From positions 16,512,302 to 16,576,301 of the forward strand of contig NC_134901.1 in assembly GCF_041734735.1 (NCBI RefSeq): 64,000 nucleotides of DNA, given 5' to 3'. Under the pieces are notes generated by a model that had not been told where the DNA came from, did not search any database, and saw only the letters and a program-made list of their open reading frames with translations. The DNA comes from Babylonia areolata (Eukaryota > Mollusca > Gastropoda > Neogastropoda > Buccinidae). The position numbers and the translations under genes are program-made. Of the stretch, positions 55,373-64,000 are shown in pieces; position 1 is the first letter of the stretch; each line of letters begins with the position of its first letter.

Positions 55373-57134
55373 TTTTCCTGTGGCTGTCTAATTGAGCATG
55401 GAGCACGCTGTACCAAAGAGGTCAAAGGTTTTTCATCCCCTGATGAACTGCCGGAGCTGAAGTCAGTGTATGAGGGCAGCACACCGGCCAAACTCTTCAC
55501 AGGACAGTGGTGGTTCTGGGTAAAGTCAGCACACGCTGAAGATGTGGGCATTGCGGCACCATCCATAGCATCCCACGAGTCCGTGCATGCGCGAGACCTG
55601 TTGACAGTCGTGCACATGCTGACGGCTGTGGTGTTCGGACTGATGGCAGCCAGAGCCGAGCTGCCCAGCTTCAGACTGTCGATCTGTGTGGACTCGGACA
55701 CCGCGTCGTGGCACGGCATGTAGTACACTTTGTTCGCCGTTTCGTGTAAAGCCAAGGTGCTGATGTCTGGCTCTGAGAACCTGTATTGCTCGTGCTGAAC
55801 TTGAGCTGATTCAGGCTGGGCGACCATCAGCTGGGCTCCGTCACACGACGATCGTCTCTGCCTCTCCTCAGGACGTGAGCGTTGTCGTGCAAACATGGAC
55901 TGGGAACGGCGCAGCAGGTTCATGAAGCCTGGCTGTCCCGGCACCATTGGCTGATGACTGGAATAACTGACACAAGGCTCATGTTGGTAGGGAAGGACAT
56001 GAGTCTGGGGGATGGGCTGCGGCTGCTGGTGGAACGCTGACGGACCGTACATGAACGTAGTGTTGGGAAGTATCCCGTAGAGTTCTGGCAGAGCGAAGCC
56101 AGGTCTGGTGATGGAGTCAGCAGCTTGGTACATCTGCTGGGTCATCAGGTTTCCTGGATGCTGAGCGGGGAACACTTCACGGTGAACGTTGGGAAGGCCG
56201 CGCAGTGACTGTTCCTTCTGACCGCCTTCAAACTGACCCTGTGTCTTCGCGGGGCCGGCTGAGGGCGCAGGACCAGGGTCTCCTCTGGGAAGGTACCCCG
56301 CGGCCACAGCCTGAACGGAGGCTGAGGGACTGTGCACTGTCGGCATGACCGTCTCCTGGTCGCTTTGCTTCCTGACAGGCGGACACACGCCCCCTGTGGG
56401 GTGGCAGGCATAGCAGGGCTGCTGGTGGCAGCCGTAGGGGTGGTGGTGAAGGCAGCACGTGGAGCCCGGGGAGGCTGGAGGGAAGGCGTTGGGGCAGTAA
56501 TGCACCAGATGCTGCACCACTGGCCCAGGGTCCCCGGCCCTAGCGCTGCCAGAGCCTTCACGACCACGCAGTGGGTTTGAAGCCCCGCTGGTGTTGGAGA
56601 GGTTGGATTCTTTCCTTTTCCACGAGTTGGTGGCAGAGCTGCAGTTGGAGGAATCCTGTTCCATCTGACAAACTTCTACTTCAAACGCTTGCTTGTTCCC
56701 CAGGTCTCCAACTAAAATCTTCGTGATGAAAGTCACAACCGCAAAGTTCAGTTCACAACCGTCTTGAAGCTGTGTCTTCTCTCCAAACTTCAGACACGTT
56801 CTCACACCGTTCAGAGTCACGCTCACCGCTTTCTTTTCGCTAATGTTCTTCAGGTACCACTTGGGTGCCTTTTTGACATTGCTCGCGCACCACACCTCAG
56901 CAAAATGACGTGGTATGTGTTCTTCATTCAGCATCACATCTGCATATACCCCTCGCCCAATCAGAATGGTCTCGTTCATTTGTTTGTACATGCGGCATGC
57001 TGGCAGTTTACTGCTGATGTCCACGGGAGTGTCGGGTGGGTAGAAGAAGGTGATCAGGTGGGGGCGTCTGACTGCCGTTCGGTCTCTGGACAGTTCATCC
57101 TGGTAGTCTGTTTCAGCTTCACGATCTACCGTCA
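55333..57134 (-). CDS. TIFA: TIFA-like FHA adaptor with long linker
   Basis: TIFA links the ADP-heptose sensor ALPK1 to TRAF6. Phospho-Thr9 of one molecule binds the FHA domain of the next, and a C-terminal motif recruits TRAF6. The exon (acceptor tttcag at 57135-57140) opens with TG ACG GTA GAT. If the upstream exon ends in A, the protein starts MTVDREAETD, which places Thr9 in an acidic context as in human MTSFEDADTE. The FHA domain spans residues ~27-142, with LIGRG at 58-62, IPRHFAEV where human has VSRVQFSL, and WYLKNIS at 93-99 (human FEIKNMS). Residues ~150-580 are a Pro/Gln/Ser-rich, probably disordered linker. RQPQENDERQ near the end gives PQENDE at 585-590, a PxExxE TRAF6 motif (human PTEMDE). 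Human TIFA is 184 residues, so this one (~600) is over three times longer. The upstream exon was not identified. Confidence 0.85.
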
Positions 57135-57189
57135 CTGAAACGTACACGGTAAGCCAGCGTGAATTCGGGCATGAGCGCGCTATGCACGA

Positions 57190-57351
57190 CACACACAAAG
57201 CATACACACGCGCGCGCGCACGCACGCACTCATTACACACACACACACGCACGCACGCACGCACACACAACACGCACACACACTCGTCTGAAATCACAAA
57301 TGTGGATAGACCTTCAACAAAGGAACGAACACACACACACACACGCGCACG

Positions 57352-57428
<77 letters not shown>

Positions 57429-57475
57429 CATACAGAGCACCCACCCACCCACCCACCCATCCCCCACACACACTC
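57190..57475. repeat. (CA)n cluster upstream of the TIFA exon
   Basis: Long CA run with CACG and CCCA variants directly upstream of the TIFA acceptor. An apparent N-terminal extension of the reading frame through it is an artefact of the repeat. Confidence 0.95.
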
Positions 57476-57809
57476 CATGCTAAGAAACAAAGTCTTTACG
57501 TGGTCGTCTCTGTGAACTTGTCAATGTGTGCCTCCTGGGTGGCTTCTGGTATCGACCTGATCAAAGCAACAACAACAACAACAAAAATCAATGACCGAAT
57601 CAGATGATTAATGAACAGAAACGTCGACATTGCTCACTTCATTGCCGTGAACTAACAACCATTACCATCACTACCACTCTCATGACCACCATCACCACTG
57701 CCGTCATCACGATGATTTTTTATCACCGTCATTATTAGCATCAACGTTGATATGGTAGTAATCGTTCTTTCAGTCCCTCAAGGATATGCACACACATCGC
57801 CATTGTCAT

Positions 57810-58060
57810 AATCGTCACGATCGTAATTAATGATTATAATTTTATAGAGTAATGATTTATTTTATGAAACGCCTTTCCATGTAAAACATGCCCAATGATT
57901 GTGCTGTACAATGTAAGACGCAACGTATAAAACATGTATTTAAACACTAAAATGAAAAACATAAATGCATAACCCTTTACAGACAGCCAACCAACACTCA
58001 AGCATTTTGTTCACACAAACACACATACACACACACACACACACACACAGAGAGAGAGAC
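57810..58060 (-). mobile_element. Possible LINE 3' tail, second copy
   Basis: Shares AACGCCTTTCCATGTAAAAC, ATGTATTTAAACACT and CAGCCAACCAACACTCAAGC with 8150-8365. Confidence 0.45.
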
Positions 58061-58074
58061 ACACACACACAGAC

Positions 58075-58111
<37 letters not shown>

Positions 58112-58221
58112 GATGCTTATATAGCACACTATCCAAAAATCTGCTCTAGGTGCTTTACAAAAACGCTTTTGTTAACATAAAACATCATATCTATGTTACA
58201 TACACACACCAAAATGTGACT

Positions 58222-58253
<32 letters not shown>

Positions 58254-58800
58254 CATACATACATTTTAACATACATGTGTATCTAACAGCTACCCTAACA
58301 CATACGCACACATAGGCAGGCACAAACATACATACGCACACGCATACACAATACACATTCATATACATGCATGTAGTTATGTACATATACATATGTATAC
58401 ACACATAGTCAAGCACAGCTAACGCAAAGAAAGTGGACCTGCCACAACTGGACTTATTGCTGAGGGAAAAGGTGAGTTTTGAGGCGAGATTTAAAAGATA
58501 CGAGGGAATCAGAATGACGGAGGTTATCATGGAGCTTGTTCCACGTCTTTGGCGATTGAAAAGAAAACGATCTGTTTCCATAGGTCTTACTTCTGACGTG
58601 AGGTATCCTGAGAAGTCGAGTATCAGAGGAAGGACGGAGCTGGCGAGACGGGGTATATATATGGATGAGTTCAGAAAGATACCTGGGGCCAGATCCGTTG
58701 ACTGCAGAAAAGGTCAGAGTGGATAGCTTATAGTCTATTCGATGAGAAACAGGCAACCAGTGGAGAGACTGAAGGAGAGGAGAAACATGGTCAAATTTAG
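58075..58800 (-). mobile_element. LINE 3' end, second family
   Basis: Minus-strand frame SHRIDYKLSTLTFSAVNGSG, PRYLSELIHIYTPSRQLRPS and NLRHSDSLVSFKSRLKTHLF is a LINE C-terminus. The 3' end has ATAGCAC..ATCC followed by (TTA)n at 58078-58110. Confidence 0.82.
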
Positions 58801-59057
58801 ACTATACACACACTCATCATACAAATCACATCAAAATTTCTAAATAATGTACATATTATATCGCAATACTTAAAAACCCTATGACTAGACCTACTCCCAA
58901 TATCACAACACACAAAAACCATATCACAATACTGAAAATCAACTTCCAACGCTCAAATCAGGATCATGCATGACAATACACTAAAAATGTACATTTTCAT
59001 TTTTTTTTAAGTTCAAAATTTAAAAGCAGTCACACAAACACCCTTCTCTACAACGTA

Positions 59058-59059
<2 letters not shown>

Positions 59060-59106
<47 letters not shown>
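59060..59106. repeat. (CA)n microsatellite
   Basis: Clean CA run. Confidence 0.95.
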
Positions 59107-59110
<4 letters not shown>

Positions 59111-59890
59111 AAACCACCACTCATCCGTACGCATCATGCGAGATGAAGTTAAAAAAAAAGATGCGTATTCAATTTCTTTCTAAAAGTTGAAAAAACACTG
59201 AGCTGTTTGTTTGTTTTCTCTGGAGGACAGGTAGGGAGTTCCAAACAGTGGGGGCTGATACAGAAAGAATCTTTGCTAAGTCTCTAGGGAGAACCAAGGA
59301 ACTACCAGCAGAGAGGTGTCAACTGAGCGCAGCGACCAATAAGGATGGTACAGACGGATAATTATGATCCGAAAAACACGGTGTCGTATTGTTGTTCTCG
59401 AGACACTGAAAGCATTGTATTGAATTCTTGCCTTAACAGGAAACCAGTCAAGTGTTCTGAGCAGTGATGTTCCGCTCTCATGCCTGGGTTTACAGAGCAC
59501 AAGTCAGTCTGCATGATTCTGAATGCGTAGAAGTTTATTTAGTTTGTTGTCAGGGAGACCAGCTAGCAGAGAGATGTGGTAGTCTTCTAGATACTATGAA
59601 AGAAACAGCAAGTTCGTTGGCAGCAGCAGCGGAAAGGAAGTAGCTGACAGAATAGAGTAAGACGTAAGTGTTTGACAAGTGCATCCATGGACAGTTTCAT
59701 CTGTGTAGATGCCAAGGTTTCTGACAGATTGGGAGAAAGGTATGTCACAGCCAGAGACAGACATACGGGTAGAGGTATTCTGGTTTATCTTATCATTATC
59801 ATCATTATTATCACTTGTCACCATCATGATCATCATCATAGCTGCCATAGTCAGCGTTATTTCCCTGAAGGAAGTGTTCACACATCGTCA
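59105..59890 (-). mobile_element. LINE C-terminal fragment, third copy
   Basis: The frames read CDIPFSQSVRNLGIYTDETV, VLCKPRHESGTSLLRTLDWF, PVKARIQY and TVWNSLPVLQRKQTNSS in order, the RT C-terminus of a CR1/jockey-like LINE. It is broken in several places. Confidence 0.78.
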
Positions 59891-60365
59891 CTATCATCAT
59901 AATTATCAGCATAATTAGTATTATCATCATCACTATCATCATAATAACCATGTTACCATCATCATCATTGACATTATCACTATCACCATTACAATCAGTA
60001 TCATTGCTGCCATATCCCCTCAAGTAAGTGTCCAAGCATCGTCACTACCATCATAATTACCAGCATCATTAACATTATCATTATCACTATCATAATCATC
60101 ATCATTGCTGCCATAGTCGTCGTTCTTTCCCTCAAGGAAGTGTACACACATCGTCATCATAGTTATCATCATCATCGACATTTTCACTATTACTATGATA
60201 AGCATCATCATTGCTGTCATAGTCATTCCCTCAAGAATGTGTACACACATCGTCATTAAATCATCATTATCACCATGATTGTCTTCATTAACATCATCGT
60301 TATCACTATCACAATCATCATTGCTGCCATAGTCACTCTTTCCCTTGAGAAACTGTACACAGATG
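59830..60365. repeat. ~110-bp tandem repeat with (ATC)n-like filler, about five units
   Basis: GCTGCCATAGTC followed by TTCCCTCAAGGAAGTGTACA and CACATCGTCA recurs near 59840, 60006, 60108, 60214 and 60330. It is separated by degenerate TCATTATCA trinucleotide runs. Confidence 0.85.
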
Positions 60366-60450
60366 TAATAGGATACGGCCGGTATACCACGCGCGTGGAA
60401 ACTTCAGCTAGCACATGATAATCTAAAGGAAGACATTCCGTATAATATAG

Positions 60451-61014
60451 CAACTTAAGAAGGAAACGTAACCACCCTGTCTAATAAACAAATCAGGAAA
60501 ATATTTGCCCTTCAAAAAAAACCATGAAATTTGCGCGGTGCAATTCTGGAGACGAAAATTAGATATCAATACTCAAGATTATTTCAGCTTAGCCTATGAA
60601 TGCACGCAGGAAACTCGACTGAGGTTATTACATTTCAAATTCATACACAACATCTACCCAACAAACATCATGCTACAAAAAATGGGTGTTACAGATACTA
60701 ACAAATGCCATTGGTGCCAAGAAACCGACTACATTGAACATGCATTCTATGCATGTCCCAAGCTCACCACTTTCTGGACCAACGTTAAACAATTTATACT
60801 TACTAAGTATAACACTTGGATCCCAATGAACGAGAAGATAGCACTATTTGGTGCAACTAAAACTGATATATTATCAAATTCAAAAAGAAAACAAGTAAAT
60901 ATTATCTTATTGGTTGCAAGGCTTGCTATCTCCAAATTTAAATACGGCAAATGTAAGAATCTTGAACTTATATTCGAAACAGAGCTGCACATTAGAAATC
61001 TGGAAGGAATATAA
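60451..61014 (+). pseudogene. L1/Tx1-type ORF2 C-terminus
   Basis: An open frame of about 187 codons encodes CAVQFWRRKLDINTQDYFSL, RLLHFKFIHNIYPTN, and the zinc-knuckle-like NKCHWCQETDYIEHAFYACP. It ends IRNLEGI and a stop. This matches the C-terminal segment of L1-clade ORF2. The frame closes upstream at a TAG at 60448. RT and endonuclease are absent because of 5' truncation. Confidence 0.75.
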
Positions 61015-61141
61015 AAAAATTATTAAAAACAAAAACAAAAAACAAAGACAAAAAAAACAAACAAACAAACAAAAACAAAAACGAGTGACCATGTGGTCAC
61101 ATCAAACATATACGTATTGTTCTTACATAGTTATAGTGCCT

Positions 61142-61179
<38 letters not shown>

Positions 61180-61309
61180 TAGTTTTCTCTTTCAGACACT
61201 GTAATTGTGTGCGGGGTCATTGTGTGTGTGTTTATGTTTTTTTTCTTTCGTGTTGCATGATATTGAAGACGATGGATAATGTCATTGGGGAGATCTGTTA
61301 TAAGGAAAT

Positions 61310-61492
61310 GGGAAAAAAAAGGAAATGAAAATAAAGAAGAGAGAGGAAAAAAAAAAGATAGCAGAAAGAAAGGAGAAAAATGATGACGGAAGAAAAAGAA
61401 GGAAAAAAAAACGAAAAAAAGAAAAAAAAGAAGAAAAAAAAAGAGAGAGAGAAAGAAAAAAGAAAAAAAAGAAAAAAAAAAGAAACGAAAAT
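61310..61492. repeat. ~180-bp nearly pure purine tract
   Basis: Almost all A/G on the plus strand (AAGAAGAGAGAGG, GAAAAAAGAAAAAA motifs). It lies in the 3'UTR of the LINE insertion. Confidence 0.9.
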
Positions 61493-61909
61493 CTTCCATG
61501 GATGCTGAGACAGCCCTGCACATTTGCAGAACTTGAACACATCCTCTGATTTCTCCTAAAAAAAAAAATAATAAAAAAAGGATACGGCCGGTATATAATA
61601 TATATGGGTGTGTGGGGGGTTAATAGGATACAGTATACTGTCCATGGCTGCATGTCCTACCCCCTACCCCCACCCCTTTCATATTTCCCCCCTATCTGTT
61701 AAAGGTTGGATTTCAGTACATGGAGTGCATACGCGAGTTTCCACAGGAACCTTTTAGGCCGCAGTCCAACAATCAGCTTCGAGCCTTGAAACCAACCAGA
61801 CATGTTTGTTCGTAACACACTGTGAGTGGTGTGGATTGTATGGCAGGATGTCCTGCTTTCATGAGCCATAGGAATGAGGGTCCAAGCATGTTATTCAAGC
61901 TCTTTCACG

Positions 61910-61911
<2 letters not shown>

Positions 61912-61955
<44 letters not shown>
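61912..61955. repeat. (CA)n microsatellite
   Basis: Clean CA run. Confidence 0.95.
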
Positions 61956-61957
<2 letters not shown>

Positions 61958-62336
61958 GGGATAAAGAAATGTAACAAACGGTAAGCTAATTAAACCATAC
62001 ACATTCATTCCAGTTCAATACTTTTTTTTTAAATTACAAAGCTGTATATACATGTCACATGAGGAAACACAGGCCACGCAGGACAGTTTTTGTTCAGGCT
62101 TCAAATAAAGACGACAGATAGAGTAAGCATCCTGCGCGTGTCCGAAACAGATAGATAAGGACGGAAATGGCGCTCATGGAAGGAAATGAACGCTGTACAT
62201 CTGTATGATCTGTATGTGAGCAGTCAGACAGCGGAATGGGTTTACTGTGACTGCTGCCACTGGAAATACAGTTTGTTGTGGGGGTGTGAAGGGATTCTGC
62301 TGCTCAGCATCAATTTTGCTGTTCTTTCTTGTTGTT

Positions 62337-62337
<1 letters not shown>

Positions 62338-62375
<38 letters not shown>

Positions 62376-62387
62376 CTGCGTGCCTAC

Positions 62388-62432
<45 letters not shown>

Positions 62433-62452
62433 CCTGCTTGCCTGCCTCTGTG

Positions 62453-62485
<33 letters not shown>

Positions 62486-62492
62486 TCTTCCT
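62338..62492. repeat. (GT)n, three blocks with a CCTGC spacer
   Basis: Three GT runs are separated by near-copies of GCCTGC.TGCCT.CCTCTG, a young ~65-bp higher-order unit. Confidence 0.93.
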
Positions 62493-63237
62493 GTGGACGT
62501 GCAGAGGTGAAGTCAACAAAGGGCTGTCCATCACATAACAAGATTCAGTTGCCGGCTTACCCAGTCGTTGTGTTAGGGCACCTAACCCAATTTATTGGCT
62601 GTACAAGTGACTCCAATCAACACACTACCACCTCGTGTAGGCTACTGTCCTTCACCATGAATTATTTGCTCCAACAAGGTAATCGTTGGCTGCCAACCCC
62701 AATTCCTCAGCCGCAAAACCTCATTTTTACAGTAAAGCTCCACTTCATCTACTCTTCTATTATTTACATTCTTTACATCTCAACTAGTCTCTCTTCGATG
62801 CTGGATTCGGCATCATGCAAGGCGCCGCTGAACTGTCCTTCGCAGGCCGGATCATCTGCTTGGTTACTCCTGACTCGCCCGTGAACTGTTCGTGAAGCCA
62901 TGCTAAGAGGAACTGTTATTCCTTTTATCATCTTCGCCCTTGCCTCAATTTCTCCTGACCACACACCTCTCCCTCTCCTCGTTTACTGAGTTAGGACTCT
63001 CTGTTCATTAGACTGTGACAACCATTGGACCACACCCTCAAAACATATACCTTTCACCTGACACGTACACGCAGCAAAAAGAGCAGTGGAAATACCAGTT
63101 TGTTCAAGTTCCATGGTTATACACGTGAGCTGCTGCCGGCCGCGCGGCTGCTGACAGAGACAGATGGAGAAGGGAGGTTGCGTCTGCGGTCCTCAGGTTT
63201 CAACGACTAGTTGTGGGCCTGAGGTGAAGTGAGGTGA

Positions 63238-63505
63238 GGTGAAGCGCCATGGCCGAATCGGTTAGAGAAGGGCCTTCTGATCCAGTGATCAGAGTTTCAG
63301 GCCACGTTTCGGGCATGATGTCTTTTGGAAAGGCACGTTACTCCGATTTTCTTCACTCCATCCATGTTTGAATGGGTACAGGGCTGACTTCGTTCGGGGA
63401 AGGTTAAAAGCGGCTAACGGAGAGGACCGACTGGGCCTCAGTTTTCCTATCAGTGCTGAGCTGTTGACACAATGAATGTGAACTGTCCCGATGGCCTTGA
63501 AAAGC
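63238..63505 (+). mobile_element. SINE family D, full length
   Basis: The head CGCCATGGCCGAATCGGTTA is tRNA-like, with AGAGTTTCAGGCC in place of a B box. The body continues to TGGCCTTGAAAAGCTATG and ends at poly-G. Confidence 0.65.
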
Positions 63506-63821
63506 TATGGGGGGGGGGGGGGGGGTCAGGGGGAGTTGGAGGGGATGGGGGGCGGGCGTGAGACGGAGGCGAAGCCGGGGGTCAGGGACCAGTAGTCCGT
63601 GAATGTGTGTGGTGTGTGTGTGTGTGTGTGTGAGTGATATTAAAAATGTGCTACTGCTGCAGTGTGGCGGAAGAGACACGCACAAGTATCAGCGCAGAAA
63701 AAAAAAAAAAAAAAAAAAAAAACCAGGACCAGGATGTTATGCGTTTTCCTTGTACTGATGACTAAATATACAGACAGTAGCTGGCCTATCCTAGATCTAT
63801 ACCCACATGTACCGTGTATAT

Positions 63822-63880
63822 TGGGTCTGCTTTCCTCGGGGAGAGCGCATCGCCATAGAGCCTGCTGCAGCAACCCTTTT
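63822..63880 (-). mobile_element. SINE family A, tail fragment
   Basis: TGCTTTCCTCGGGGAGAGCG matches the inverted tail block. Confidence 0.5.
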
Positions 63881-64000
63881 TTTTTCTTCTGCAAGCGTAT
63901 TTTGTTTAGCTATCAAAGTATTTTGTTGTTGTTCGGGTTGTTGTTGTTGTTTGTTAGTTTGTTGTTGTTTTACAGCCGAGTTTTGCCATGCATAATTCCT

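Larger units (their letters stand above)
60387..61579 (+). mobile_element. L1-like LINE insertion, 5'-truncated, intact target duplication
   Basis: GGATACGGCCGGTATA is present at 60371-60386 and 61580-61595, a 16-bp perfect duplication. The insert has an open C-terminal reading frame (60451-61014), a purine-rich 3'UTR and a 3' A-rich tail. Confidence 0.85.
61596..63237. other. Intergenic, upstream of TIFA
   Basis: Apart from (CA)n/(GT)n tracts I see nothing certain. A 42-codon minus-strand frame from 62901 starting MASRTVHGRV ends near a GTAAAG donor, but its phase does not fit the TIFA exon. Confidence 0.4.

Noticed and set aside
55333-57471. TIFA reading frame extended upstream to 712 residues
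   Set aside because: The extra N-terminus is translated (GT)n repeat. A good acceptor (tttcag) lies just before the conserved part.
62186-62884. 232-codon plus-strand open frame
   Set aside because: Most of it is translated (GT)n. No family resemblance and no supporting splice structure.
62773-62901. 42-codon minus-strand frame MASRTVHGRV.. as first TIFA exon
   Set aside because: The donor would leave two bases of a codon, while the TIFA exon needs one. Joining gives an early stop.

Overview
The window reads as a piece of a mollusc genome, most likely a caenogastropod snail. The reasons are three spliced animal genes with long repeat-filled introns, very many (CA)n/(GT)n microsatellites, and several families of tRNA-headed SINEs of a kind I associate with marine snails. 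The snail assignment comes from memory of repeat style, not from a search.

Three host genes are present. (1) 1275-32141, minus strand: the N-terminal 747 codons of TBC1D32 (broad-minded/BROMI, a ciliary and Hedgehog-pathway protein) in 19 coding exons whose splice phases all agree. The C-terminal part, including the TBC domain, lies beyond position 1. (2) 36657-51672, plus strand: a complete DHRS1 (short-chain dehydrogenase/reductase), nine coding exons, 319 residues. (3) 55333-57134, minus strand: a TIFA-like innate-immune adaptor, about 600 residues. It has an N-terminal Thr9 in the human context, an FHA domain, a very long low-complexity linker and a C-terminal TRAF6-type PxExxE motif. TBC1D32 and DHRS1 are head to head across a CCAAT-bearing interval near 34.5 kb. 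DHRS1 and TIFA converge. Nothing suggests that the three act in one pathway.

The rest is introns and intergenic DNA full of repeats: at least four SINE families, TTAA-flanked piggyBac-like MITEs (one keeping an acidic transposase N-terminus), a hAT-like element, an inverted pair of ~0.5-0.6 kb elements, and several LINE remnants. One L1-like LINE insertion at 60387-61579 has a 16-bp target-site duplication and a poly-A tail.

The most unusual signal is a set of tandem arrays seeded from gene boundaries. In DHRS1 the acceptor of exon 5, the donor of exon 6 and the acceptor of exon 7 each form the gene-side end of a minisatellite whose units copy the splice site and some exon bases. The acceptor of TBC1D32 exon 12 is repeated in the same way, and the last ~40 coding bases plus stop codon of the TIFA gene are repeated downstream of it. 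DHRS1 intron 6 is therefore lined by about 16 pseudo-donors at one end and some 35-40 pseudo-acceptors at the other.
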